Positions 55,991 to 64,000 are shown, counted from the stretch's first letter. The stretch is DNA of 64,000 nucleotides from Apilactobacillus zhangqiuensis (GCF_019656215.1 NZ_BPLK01000001.1:124001-188000); one strand, 5' to 3'. Notes: a model not told the origin generated them from the sequence alone. Program-made: numbers and translations.

Positions 55991-56094
55991 AATTTATATC
56001 CCCCCGTTTGGTTGTAAAAGATTTGATTACATGATAATCTGTTTATTAATAAAAAACAAGTGTTTATTATATACATACAACAGCCTGAGGGAAT

Positions 56095-56133
56095 AAAAAA
56101 AGCAGCTTAGCGATTAGCTAAACTGCTTTTTAT
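56095..56133 (-). terminator. Terminator of Apf-like gene
   Basis: Stem AAAGCAGCTTAGC / AGCTAAACTGCTTT, one mismatch, with A/T runs. Confidence 0.75.
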
Positions 56134-56134
56134 T

Positions 56135-56506
56135 TTAGTACCAGTGGTGTCTTTGCCAGAATTTCTTGGCATTAACCCATGAACCGTAACGACTAGCAAC
56201 GTATCTGTTGGCAGTTAGTTCTTGGTTCTTCTTTGATTTGTTACCATGTAGGTAGCTGATATCTAATTGGAATTTACCGTAACAAACACCGTTTCTTACG
56301 TGGTATCTGTTAGTTGATTCGTGGAATGAAATCCAACGTCTTGCGGCAATGTTCTTCTTGCTTAGGTGCTTTTCAGCAACGTGTTGCCAGTTAACTGAAG
56401 CATCAGCGTGAACGTCATTTTTAGCGAAGTTGATTGCAAATAAAATTAATAGTGATGTAAATGCGATTACTGTGAATTTGATAAAAGATTTTGTAACGTT
56501 ATTCAA
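56135..56506 (-). CDS. Secreted Apf-like (lysozyme-fold) protein
   Basis: 123 residues: signal peptide (to about VHADAS, residue 37) followed by only the C-terminal domain of aggregation-promoting factors: ARRWISFHESTNRYHVRNGV, CYGKFQLDISYLHGNKSKKN and ASRYGSWVNAKKFWQRHHWY. The Glu in FHES corresponds to the catalytic acid of the transglycosylase-like fold. The usual LysM or linker of Apf proteins is missing, so it is a minimal secreted muralytic enzyme. TTG 56506 lies 9 nt after AAGGAG. Confidence 0.85.
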   Translation of the reverse strand: MNNVTKSFIKFTVIAFTSLLILFAINFAKNDVHADASVNWQHVAEKHLSKKNIAARRWISFHESTNRYHVRNGVCYGKFQLDISYLHGNKSKKNQELTANRYVASRYGSWVNAKKFWQRHHWY

Positions 56507-56650
56507 GAAACATAACTCCTTTATATAAACCTTAAAATTTTTTCTTTCGATTTCTTATGATGTTTAATACTATATCGGAGTTATATATCAGTAACGTTAT
56601 TACATCGTTACAGTTATATTATTAATTGTTACAAACTGAAATATAACTAA

Positions 56651-56693
56651 TAAAAACGCCGTCATGACAACAATCATAACGGCGTAATTTTTA
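56651..56693 (-). terminator. Terminator of heme catalase gene
   Basis: Stem AAAAACGCCGTCATGA / TCATAACGGCGTAATTTTT with small mismatches. Confidence 0.75.
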
Positions 56694-56697
56694 TCAA

Positions 56698-58143
56698 TTA
56701 TTCAGTGATTTCATCCATATTTAGGCCTAAAGCGTCTGCAACACGCTTACCATAGTCATGATCTGCACGGTAGAACAACTTAGTTTGACGTACTTTGGTG
56801 TCATGGCTCTTGACGCTACCTAAGTGCTTCTTGATAGCTTGGATTAAGCGGTCCTTTTCATCGTCTGAGTAGACGTGATATAAGGCACCTGCTTGTGAGT
56901 AAGGGTCTTCGTCATAGGTCTTGTAGCTGTTAGCTTCGCCTTCAACCGCAAATGGTTTAATTTTTGCATGAGGATCTTCACGTGGAGCATCTTCATATTG
57001 GTTTGGTTCGTAGTTAACATCACCATTTTGACCTTGTGACATGTAACCATCACGAGCGTAGTTGTGAACTTCAGTCTTTGGACTATTAACAGGAAGGTGT
57101 TCGTAATTGGCACCTAAACGGTATCTAGCAGCGTCCTTGTATGCGAATAGACGACCTTGTAATAGTTTATCCATTGAAGGTTCGATTCCTGGAACTAGGT
57201 TTGCAGGAGAGAATGATGCTTCTTCAACATCATTGAAGTAGTTTTCAGGATTTTCGTTTAATACGAATTCACCGATTTCTTGTAGTGGGTAGTCCTTGTG
57301 AGAAACGGTCTTGGTAACATCAAAGATGTCGTACTTGTAATTTAATCCTTCTTCGTAAGGAATTAATTGAACGCATACCTTCCACTTTGGATAGTCACCA
57401 TTCTTGATACGATCGTATAGGTCTTGAATTAAGTAGTCGGTGTTTTCAGAAGCAACCTTGGTTGCTTGGTCTTCTGTCATGTTCTTAACACCTTGTTCTG
57501 AGATGAAGTGGTACTTAACCCAGTATACTTCACCTTTGGCGTTAACCCACTTGAATGTGTGTGAACCGTAACCGTTCATGTTAGCGTAGCTAGCTGGATT
57601 ACCACGGTCACCCATCAAATAGGTAACTTGGTGTAGTGATTCAGGTGAGTGTGACCAGAAGTCCCATTGCATATCTTCTGAACGAAGATGAGTGGCAGGG
57701 TCACGTTTTTGTGAATGAATGAAGTCTGGGAACTTCAAAGGATCGTTGACAAAGAAGATAGGTGTGTTGTTACCAACGATGTCGTAGTTTCCCTCATTAG
57801 TGTAGAACTTCATTGCGAAACCACGAACATCTCTGATGGTATCAGGGAAACCTGATTCACCAGCAACTTCTGAGAAACGAATGGTAAGAGGTGTTTGTTT
57901 ACCCTTACCATTGAATAAGTCGGCTTTAGTGTAGTCACTCATATCGCGGGTAAGAGTGAAGACACCCTTAGCACCGGCACCTTTAGCGTGAACAACTCTT
58001 TCTGGGATACGTTCACGGTTAAAGTGAGCTAATTTTTCAATTAATTGGTAGTCTTGTAATAAAACAGGGCCACGATTTCCGGCAGTTAATGAATGATTAT
58101 TATCTGCCCATGGTTGACCTTCATCAGTAGTTAATTTGGTCAT
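56698..58143 (-). CDS. katA: Heme catalase (monofunctional, clade 3 type)
   Basis: 481 residues. Catalytic His near residue 52 in RVVHAKGAGAKG, Asn in PIFFVNDPLKFPDFIHSQKR, and the heme-ligand Tyr in QGRLFAYKDAARYRLGANY. Destroys hydrogen peroxide but needs heme, which lactic acid bacteria must take from food or host. Monocistronic, divergent from the DyP peroxidase gene with 181 bp between. AAAGGGGGA precedes the ATG. Confidence 0.95.
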   Translation of the reverse strand: MTKLTTDEGQPWADNNHSLTAGNRGPVLLQDYQLIEKLAHFNRERIPERVVHAKGAGAKGVFTLTRDMSDYTKADLFNGKGKQTPLTIRFSEVAGESGFPDTIRDVRGFAMKFYTNEGNYDIVGNNTPIFFVNDPLKFPDFIHSQKRDPATHLRSEDMQWDFWSHSPESLHQVTYLMGDRGNPASYANMNGYGSHTFKWVNAKGEVYWVKYHFISEQGVKNMTEDQATKVASENTDYLIQDLYDRIKNGDYPKWKVCVQLIPYEEGLNYKYDIFDVTKTVSHKDYPLQEIGEFVLNENPENYFNDVEEASFSPANLVPGIEPSMDKLLQGRLFAYKDAARYRLGANYEHLPVNSPKTEVHNYARDGYMSQGQNGDVNYEPNQYEDAPREDPHAKIKPFAVEGEANSYKTYDEDPYSQAGALYHVYSDDEKDRLIQAIKKHLGSVKSHDTKVRQTKLFYRADHDYGKRVADALGLNMDEITE

Positions 58144-58324
58144 GAAAAAATCCCCCTTTATGTTTTTTACAAGAATATTGTAATGCTAAATAAAAGCTTA
58201 TGATAATATATGCTCATAATTTTAATGTTTTTTTAAAAATTATCGTTCAACGAGAGCTAAAAGAGTTATAATAATATTGATTATTAGTTTATAACAATTA
58301 CAAATTACGAAAGAAGGTACTACC

Positions 58325-59275
58325 ATGCCATTCGATCCAACAGATGCACAAGATGTATACAAAGATGCGGGAAAAAATGTATTATTTACAACCCTAACTA
58401 TTAATAGAAGTAACGCTGACGATGACCGTGAAAAAGTCGCAGAACTAGTATCTAGAGAACAAGCTATTTTACGCTCAATGAATATCAGATATCCAGAAGA
58501 ACATTTAAAAGTCGCTTTTGGTTTTTCAAACTCAATTTGGGACTACTTATTCGCTGATTCTAAGAAACCAAAAGAATTAGAAGATTTTAAACCAGTGAAG
58601 GGACCTAAATATACTTCACCAGCAACTCCAGCTGATTTATTTATCCACATTCGTGCTGATTCAGAAGCTGTCGTATATGAAGTGGCTAGCCAAATCAGAA
58701 ACTATTACCGAGATTTTGCTACCGTCGAAGATGAAACCAAGGGATTCAGATACTTCGAAGGACGTGCCATTATCGGTTTCGTTGATGGTACCGAAAATCC
58801 AGAAATTCAAAAGGCTTCTGTATACGCTATTATCGGGGATGAAGACCCTGACTTTGAAAATGGTTCATACGCATTTGCGCAAAAATACATCCACAATATG
58901 GATGCTTGGAATGCTCTAAAGACCGAAGACCAAGAAAAGGCCATCGGTAGAAAGAAATACTCCGATTTGGAACTAGAAGATGACGAAAAACTAGAAAACT
59001 CACATAACGTTGCATCTCAAGATAACGACGATGGTGTGGAACACAAGATTGTTAGGATGAATGTCCCATTCTCAGATCCTAGTTCAGGCAAGACTGGAAC
59101 ATACTTCATTGGATATGCTAGACATTGGACAGTTACTAAGCGCATGTTAGAAAACATGTTTGGCCAATCCGACCGCTTGCTAGATTTCTCCGATCCAGTG
59201 ACTGGTAACATGTTCTTTATTCCTTCTATGACAACGTTAGACCAAATCGTGGAAGGCGAACTACCAACTAAATAA
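58325..59275 (+). CDS. DyP-type heme peroxidase
   Basis: 316 residues. The diagnostic GFVDGTENP lies at residues 151-159 and the proximal heme His is in DDGVEHKIVRMNVPF, followed by YFIGYARHWTVTKRMLENMF. It oxidises organic substrates with peroxide; some DyP (EfeB-like) proteins have been linked to heme-iron release. No signal peptide or Tat motif, so cytoplasmic. No encapsulin or ferrous-iron permease gene adjoins it. Divergent from heme catalase, perhaps co-regulated. Confidence 0.92.
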   Translation: MPFDPTDAQDVYKDAGKNVLFTTLTINRSNADDDREKVAELVSREQAILRSMNIRYPEEHLKVAFGFSNSIWDYLFADSKKPKELEDFKPVKGPKYTSPATPADLFIHIRADSEAVVYEVASQIRNYYRDFATVEDETKGFRYFEGRAIIGFVDGTENPEIQKASVYAIIGDEDPDFENGSYAFAQKYIHNMDAWNALKTEDQEKAIGRKKYSDLELEDDEKLENSHNVASQDNDDGVEHKIVRMNVPFSDPSSGKTGTYFIGYARHWTVTKRMLENMFGQSDRLLDFSDPVTGNMFFIPSMTTLDQIVEGELPTK

Positions 59276-59290
59276 CTACCATTTATTTAT

Positions 59291-59322
59291 GAGAGCGTTG
59301 ATTAAATTCAACGCTTTTTTTA
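59291..59322 (+). terminator. Terminator of DyP gene
   Basis: Stem AGAGCGTTGA / TCAACGCTTT with TTAAAT loop and a T-run. Confidence 0.8.
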
Positions 59323-59504
59323 TATAAAATTTTACGAACGATTACTTAATTTTGTATAATAATCTTTGTGAAATTTTAATCCAAAACTTTTCACAAAGAA
59401 AAAAACATACATTCGGTGTATAACTAGAAAAAATAAAATTTTTTAGATCTATATATATGCCCGAAAAATCAACAATTATCGCTATTTTTTAGTTTTCCAC
59501 CTCA

Positions 59505-59666
59505 TGTGGATAACTCTGTGGATAACATTGTGGAAAAGAAAGTTACACGGAAAATGCACTACTGTGAAACGCCTGTGTGACAGTATTATTTGAGTGTTAC
59601 ACGGGCCAAAATGACATATAAACAGATGTGGATAACTCGTGAAAAACCTTGACAATCTGTGGACAA
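59505..59666. promoter_or_regulatory. DnaA-box cluster upstream of rlmH
   Basis: Three perfect boxes TGTGGATAA at 59505, 59517 and 59627, all in one orientation, plus the one-mismatch TGTGGACAA at 59658, inside a 460-bp gene-free, AT-rich region. rlmH is near oriC in many Firmicutes, so this may be part of the origin region, a DnaA-titrating site, or DnaA control of rlmH. dnaA itself is not in the window. Confidence 0.7.
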
Positions 59667-59739
59667 TATTAGTAGTAGTTAACAACATTTCCACATACTA
59701 AATATAGTGGTTCAAAATTTCAAAAAGGAGATTTCACAA

Positions 59740-60219
59740 ATGAATATTAAACTAGTTGTGGTCGGAAAATTAAAAGAAAAATATTTTAAGGCCGGAATTG
59801 ATGAGTATAGCAAGCGTTTATCACGTTTTTGTAAGTTTCGGATTATCGAAGTTCCAGATGAGAAAGCGCCTGAATCCCTCAGTGAATCAGAGATGCAAGA
59901 CGTTATGGATAAAGAAGGAACTAGAATTTTAGACAAGATTGCTGACAAGGAATATGTATATGCGCTAGCAATACTTGGTAAAGAACGTGCATCCGAAGAA
60001 TTCGCCAAAGAAATCGATAAGTTGGCCACATATGGTCATTCAGATATCACTTTTGTGATTGGTGGATCCCTTGGACTATCTCCAAAGGTATTAAAACGTG
60101 CCGATACCAAAATTTCATTTGGTCGTTTTACCTTGCCACATCAATTAATGCGCTTAGTACTAACCGAACAAATTTATCGTGCTTTCATGATCAACGAAGG
60201 TAGTCCATACCATAAATAA
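59740..60219 (+). CDS. rlmH: 23S rRNA (pseudouridine1915-N3)-methyltransferase RlmH
   Basis: 159 residues, the usual length; SPOUT methyltransferase acting on the 70S ribosome. Family markers: [31 protein letters not shown], the SAM knot [14 protein letters not shown], and the C-terminal [20 protein letters not shown] ending EGSPYHK. ATG 59740 is 7 nt after AAAAAGGAG; an upstream GTG (59707) lacks a site. Its last bases and stop codon form the left copy of a 14-bp direct repeat flanking the next gene. Staphylococcal SCC elements integrate at this same 3' end. The gene itself is intact. Confidence 0.95.
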   Translation: MNIKLVVVGKLKEKYFKAGIDEYSKRLSRFCKFRIIEVPDEKAPESLSESEMQDVMDKEGTRILDKIADKEYVYALAILGKERASEEFAKEIDKLATYGHSDITFVIGGSLGLSPKVLKRADTKISFGRFTLPHQLMRLVLTEQIYRAFMINEGSPYHK

Positions 60220-60225
60220 GATACG
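60212..60225 (+). repeat. Left copy of 14-bp direct repeat (att-like) at the rlmH 3' end
   Basis: ATAAATAAGATACG, containing the last two bases of the His codon, the Lys codon and the TAA of rlmH, identical to 63736-63749. Confidence 0.75.
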
Positions 60226-60239
60226 AGAGGAAGAACTGT

Positions 60240-63200
60240 TTGAATAACGGAATAAATCAAATCGAGCAATCAATTAAAGAAATGGAAGGAGGGCAGTTTC
60301 AAAAATTTTGTGATAGATATTTATATGAAAAAAACAATTGGAGCATTAACAAGAATTTTTGTGATTCTGGATCCATGCAAGGAACAAATAAGACAACCGC
60401 AGGTACGCCTGATAGCTATGTAATTGATGAAAATGGAAAATACATTTTAATAATGTATGGGACTCGTTCTGAAACAATTAAAAAAATTGAGAGTGATATA
60501 AAAGAAGCTAAAGAAAAAAGTGGAATAAGCACTGATATTATAAGCAAGATAATTTGCTGCTATGGCGGGAATAATATTTTTCCTGATAAACAGGAGGAAC
60601 TTAAAAATATTGCAAAGCCATGTGATTTAGAATTATTATCTTCAACGAGCATGGCATATGATATATTCGAAAATTATTATCATATTGCAGTTGATTTTTG
60701 TGGATTTGAAGAGGAAACGGATCAAATATTTGGATTACAAGATTTTATTTCAATTCATGATAAAAGTGAACTCAATGCACCTATAAGTAACCCATACATT
60801 GAGAATAATAATCAATTAGGTAAAATACAAGAATCAATAGAATACAATGATATAACAATAATCACAGGTAAACCTGGTGTGGGAAAAACTAGAAGCTCAG
60901 TTGAGATAATTAAGTATCTACAACAAAACAATGAAAATAATTGTATTTTAATAAAAAGTAATTCTATTAACGTTACAAATAATTTAAAACTCTATTTATC
61001 AACAGAACTAAATAATTATATATTTATTGACGATATAAATGAGATTGAAGATTTAAAGCATCTGCTCTCATTACTTCATAATGAAAATTACAATATTAAG
61101 ATACTATGTACCGTAAGAGATTATATTATTTCAGATTTAAAAAATGATATTAGTCAATATAAATATAAAGTTATTGAGATAGAGGTCCCCGATTCTAAAA
61201 CTCTAAAAAAAATATTGGTTGAGGGCTCTTTTTTAAGTTGCGAAAATCGAATATCAGATAATGATTTAAGAAAAATTCAAAACAATCCACGTCACAGTAT
61301 TATTTGTGCACAGGCAATAAACAAAGGGATTACTTTGCCTAATAATTTTAAGAATATATTTACTAGTTACTATGGAAATATCATAAATGATATAAACAAG
61401 AGTAATTCCGTTTTAGATACGTTATTATTGATTTCTATATTTAATAAACTTGATTTGAAGAGAAACGATTTTATTGAAGTTATTGGTTATATTGGGCAAA
61501 GTGAATCAGAATTTAACAATAATTTGTCTTATTTAGAACAAAATGAGTTGTGTGATGTTTATAAAGGAAGAATTGCTAGTGTTTCAGATCAATCTCTTAG
61601 GGATTATGTTCTTTATGTTTATTTATTCAAGAGAAATAATCTTTTAGAAACGAACTTTATTGATTTAATCGGTAATGAAACGATTGTTATTGCAATAAAT
61701 AACGCCTTGTCATTTATTTCGGACATTAACGATTTAAAAAAATTAGAAATCGATATTTCTAACATATATAGAAAAATCAAAAGCAGATTTGATACTTATC
61801 AAAAGTTGAATTTTATATCTAAGTACGGTTCTTTAATTCCAGATGAAGCATATGATACTTTAATAAGTATTTCTAACGATATAAATGATAAGGATGATAG
61901 TAATATTTATTCATCTTATTTTTTTGAAATATCAAGAGAGATTCTGAATTCTCCAAGTAAAGAAAAATACATAAGAGGAATATTGTTATTAATATTTAAA
62001 TTAATTAAGGCTAATACGGATTTAGTAGTAAAGGCTGTTAATTTTACATTTCAAAATTTTGGGGCAAATCTAAACAAAGAAGACATATTTATGGACTCAA
62101 AAAGATGTATTGAAGACATAAAAGAGTGTTTCGATAAGGATAGTTCTAATTTTATTGAATTTGTTATTAAGCTATGTGATAAATTATTGGATAAAGAAAG
62201 AACTGATATTACTTTTAACGGAAAAAATACTATTTGCCTTAGAAATTGGTCCTTGCCATGTGATGAAAGATCTACTAATTTTATTTCTTTAGTATTTAGC
62301 TTATTGGTAAAAGTTCCTAATTGCCCAGAAATTGATTCATTCATAGTAAAAAAGTTTAGAAACAACTTAAATGTTAAAGACACTATTAGTGAACGAATTA
62401 TTTTGGAATCCTTGAAAATGTGTAATTTAAATAGTGATTATAAAAAATTGATGAGTGTTGATTACTTTTTTGCACATAATGACGGGCATTGTTCTCCTAC
62501 CCAAATTAATGAATTTGATAATTTTCAATTAGGTTATGCACTTTTGAGTGACTATTTGCAAGACAGCATTGAAAACGTTGTTTATGATAAATTGAAAATA
62601 GATGCTCTTCCTGGATATTTAATGAAATACGATTCATACAGTGAGATTCTAAAAAATAGTAATTTTATATGTAATATAAATAGATTAATTGATTTGTTTG
62701 ATGATAGAGAAAAGAAACTGTTTATATCTGAAATTATGAAAAATGATATTAATAATTATAACTTTTACTTTGTAAACATCTTGGCATGTGAATATGGTAG
62801 TAAAAATTTCGTGAAAGACTTTTCGGATGAATTGCTTAAGCATCCTGTCTATTATTATAATGTTATTTGTTCCAACGGAATAATTGAAAATGGCTTTTCT
62901 GACGACATAAAAGATGTAATCCATTGTATGAATGATGAACAAATGAAATTTGTAAGGCTAAATATATTTATTAATCGTGTACAAGAAAATATTTCAGTTA
63001 TTCAAGAAATTATTAGTAAAAGTCTAAAGGTTGATGCATACGAGATAATATATGACTTAGATGTTGACTTGTTTAAAAATATTTTTAAGTATATTTCTAA
63101 CAAAAGTGAACTAATTGATATTTGCATAAAATGTTTGACAAAGACTTTATGTGGACTTGAATACGGTATTGCTAAATCTCTTATGGATAGTGAATATTTT

Positions 63201-63743
63201 ATAAGTGCATTATTAGAAAGAACATATCACGATGATTTACTTATCAATTATTTTAATTATGATAGTAATCTTCTAATCAATCTATGGGATAGTGAATACT
63301 TTAAAGGATATTTATCTAAATTTTTAGATTTGGATTCCAATTATTTTCAATCTCATCTGTTTTTTTGGAACTCTTTTTTTGGTTCTATAAATGGCAAGAG
63401 TAAAGATTGGCTAATCAAAAATTTGCATAGAAGTAATGATATTTGTTGTATTAAAAATATAATGAATGTAGTTAACTATCATTTTAGTTATGAGGAGTCT
63501 ATTCCTTTTTTTGAAATAATTAAGGATAAGAAAATTTCGTTGGAAGAAATTTATCCGCTTCATAGAGAATTTGGATGGTCGGGATCACTTATACCAGTAT
63601 TGGAGAAACAAAAGAAATTCATTGTTAAACTTCAAGATGTTTTCTATGGAGATCCTGATAATTATGTATATCTAAACAAAATTCATAAGAATCTCGAAGA
63701 TAGAATACATCAAGAAGAAATTAAAGATTATGTTGATAAATAA
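60240..63743 (+). CDS. Putative anti-phage STAND NTPase with N-terminal restriction-endonuclease-like domain
   Basis: 1167 residues, cytoplasmic. Residues 1-150 resemble the restriction-endonuclease-like domain found before nSTAND3-type NTPases (FQKFCDRYLYEKNNW; AGTPDSY at 54-60; then strand KYILIMYGT). The Asp of GTPD fits the active site, but a standard E/Q-x-K is not evident, so nuclease activity is uncertain. The NTPase has Walker A GKPGVGKT at 210-217, Walker B YIFIDDINEI at 260-269 and a sensor-like CTVRDY at 290-295. Residues 350-1167 are helix-rich with no repeat I recognise, the place where Avs-type proteins sense phage proteins. TTG 60240 follows GAGAGGAAG. The stop lies inside the right repeat. 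Defence is inferred from architecture and location. Confidence 0.75.
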   Translation: MNNGINQIEQSIKEMEGGQFQKFCDRYLYEKNNWSINKNFCDSGSMQGTNKTTAGTPDSYVIDENGKYILIMYGTRSETIKKIESDIKEAKEKSGISTDIISKIICCYGGNNIFPDKQEELKNIAKPCDLELLSSTSMAYDIFENYYHIAVDFCGFEEETDQIFGLQDFISIHDKSELNAPISNPYIENNNQLGKIQESIEYNDITIITGKPGVGKTRSSVEIIKYLQQNNENNCILIKSNSINVTNNLKLYLSTELNNYIFIDDINEIEDLKHLLSLLHNENYNIKILCTVRDYIISDLKNDISQYKYKVIEIEVPDSKTLKKILVEGSFLSCENRISDNDLRKIQNNPRHSIICAQAINKGITLPNNFKNIFTSYYGNIINDINKSNSVLDTLLLISIFNKLDLKRNDFIEVIGYIGQSESEFNNNLSYLEQNELCDVYKGRIASVSDQSLRDYVLYVYLFKRNNLLETNFIDLIGNETIVIAINNALSFISDINDLKKLEIDISNIYRKIKSRFDTYQKLNFISKYGSLIPDEAYDTLISISNDINDKDDSNIYSSYFFEISREILNSPSKEKYIRGILLLIFKLIKANTDLVVKAVNFTFQNFGANLNKEDIFMDSKRCIEDIKECFDKDSSNFIEFVIKLCDKLLDKERTDITFNGKNTICLRNWSLPCDERSTNFISLVFSLLVKVPNCPEIDSFIVKKFRNNLNVKDTISERIILESLKMCNLNSDYKKLMSVDYFFAHNDGHCSPTQINEFDNFQLGYALLSDYLQDSIENVVYDKLKIDALPGYLMKYDSYSEILKNSNFICNINRLIDLFDDREKKLFISEIMKNDINNYNFYFVNILACEYGSKNFVKDFSDELLKHPVYYYNVICSNGIIENGFSDDIKDVIHCMNDEQMKFVRLNIFINRVQENISVIQEIISKSLKVDAYEIIYDLDVDLFKNIFKYISNKSELIDICIKCLTKTLCGLEYGIAKSLMDSEYFISALLERTYHDDLLINYFNYDSNLLINLWDSEYFKGYLSKFLDLDSNYFQSHLFFWNSFFGSINGKSKDWLIKNLHRSNDICCIKNIMNVVNYHFSYEESIPFFEIIKDKKISLEEIYPLHREFGWSGSLIPVLEKQKKFIVKLQDVFYGDPDNYVYLNKIHKNLEDRIHQEEIKDYVDK

Positions 63744-63749
63744 GATACG
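63736..63749 (+). repeat. Right copy of 14-bp direct repeat (att-like)
   Basis: ATAAATAAGATACG, identical to 60212-60225. It supplies the end of the Asp codon, the final Lys codon and TAA of the STAND gene, mirroring how the left copy ends rlmH. Confidence 0.75.
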
Positions 63750-63750
63750 C

Positions 63751-63781
63751 AAAAAGACGCCAGAAATTGGCGTCTTTTTTA
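63751..63781 (+). terminator. Terminator, probably the original rlmH terminator
   Basis: Stem AAAAAGACGCC / GGCGTCTTTTT with AGAAATT loop, starting 2 bases after the right repeat. Confidence 0.85.
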
Positions 63782-63808
63782 TTTGAAATAATTACTTTTT
63801 TTGATTCT

Positions 63809-63828
63809 ATGTAATATATAGTTTACAT
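63809..63828. promoter_or_regulatory. Possible operator of the HTH regulator
   Basis: ATGTAA-N8-TTACAT inverted repeat lies 63 bp upstream of the XRE-type gene, overlapping its promoter region; autoregulation is inferred. Confidence 0.4.
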
Positions 63829-63890
63829 ATGGAATATATATATTACCTAAATTGATATAAAAAACACATGATAATCAGAGGAGTAATATT

Positions 63891-64000
63891 TTGGAAAATC
63901 GTGTTAGAGAAATACGCACAAAAGAGAATGTGCAGCAAAAGGATTTGGCTAAGTCTGTTGGTATCTCCCGTCAAACTTTAAGTTTGATTGAAAAGGGCGA
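63891..64000 (+). CDS. XRE-family helix-turn-helix regulator, cut by window end
   Basis: TTG 63891 lies about 7 nt after AGAGGAG. The visible 36 codons (RVREIRTKENVQQKDLAKSV then GISRQTLSLIEKG) form the XRE helix-turn-helix start. Small proteins of this kind (about 65-75 residues) often pair with a membrane-protein gene. The 3' part lies outside the window. Confidence 0.85.
   Translation, partial: MENRVREIRTKENVQQKDLAKSVGISRQTLSLIEKG

Larger units (their letters stand above)
60226..63749 (+). mobile_element. Putative single-gene genomic island inserted at rlmH
   Basis: The 3524-bp segment between repeat copies contains only one gene. It is visibly richer in A/T and in ATA and AGA codons than flanking genes. 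Removing it would place the terminator at 63751 directly behind rlmH. No recombinase, transposase or inverted-repeat end is visible, so any mobility would have to be supplied in trans. Confidence 0.6.

Noticed and set aside
55991-56094. T-box or other riboswitch ahead of thrC
   Set aside because: The leader is only about 100 bp and has no AGGGTGG-type T-box sequence or specifier stem.
60226-63749. Full SCC-type cassette
   Set aside because: No ccr recombinase, no inverted repeats and only one gene; the similarity is in the integration site only.

Overview
The window is low-GC Firmicutes DNA from a heterofermentative Lactobacillaceae. The supporting genes are rexB/rexA, clpL with a CtsR operator, a malolactic enzyme beside a LysR regulator, LPQTG surface proteins with Muc_B2-like repeats, an Apf-type muralytic domain, a water-forming NADH oxidase, and a CoA-acylating aldehyde dehydrogenase that lacks the alcohol dehydrogenase half of AdhE. 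That last trait, with several oxygen and peroxide enzymes, suggests the fructophilic Apilactobacillus/Fructilactobacillus group. This placement is an inference from gene content.

Layout. 1-2041 is decaying accessory DNA: a secreted-protein gene with an internal stop, an Ig-like remnant, a further fragment, and an Sm-like gene broken by a one-base frameshift. 2057-5000 has a PucR-type regulator, a small membrane protein and manganese catalase. 5213-12606 is the rexBA recombination operon. 12722-15763 holds the aldehyde dehydrogenase, a YeiH-type transporter and a small membrane protein. 15769-19863 has a MarR/MFS pair and a glutamine-type ABC system. 20114-25980 has clpL, a MTHFR-like gene and the malolactic locus. 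25992-27724 is a scar where a 5'-truncated DUF1906 gene abuts a piece of a duplicated membrane-protein gene. 28249-34711 carries two tandem paralogous cell-wall-anchored proteins. 34782-41961 holds an amino-acid ABC operon, two MscS channels, a TetR regulator and a MacB-like transporter. 42179-43667 has a GH25 lysozyme with a Lys/His-rich tail and three tRNA-Asn genes. 43995-48984 has an SGNH hydrolase, NADH oxidase, and a TetR plus ABC exporter operon. 49022-56506 has a lone zinc-type binding protein with an ArsR regulator, a glycerophosphodiesterase, the thrC-thrB-ACT operon and an Apf-like enzyme. 56698-59275 has heme catalase and DyP peroxidase.

The most interesting region is the right end. 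A cluster of DnaA boxes (59505-59666) precedes rlmH. Directly after rlmH lies one AT-rich 3.5-kb gene encoding a 1167-residue protein with an N-terminal restriction-endonuclease-like region, a STAND-type P-loop NTPase and a long helical C-terminal half. A perfect 14-bp direct repeat (ATAAATAAGATACG) covers the rlmH stop codon (60212-60225) and recurs over the stop codon of the large gene (63736-63749). What looks like the original rlmH terminator follows the second copy. This is the signature of a single-gene island inserted at the 3' end of rlmH, the position used by staphylococcal SCC elements, but with no recombinase inside. Its likely role is anti-phage defence, which is an inference from domain architecture and setting.

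No CRISPR array, rRNA operon or complete insertion sequence was seen.
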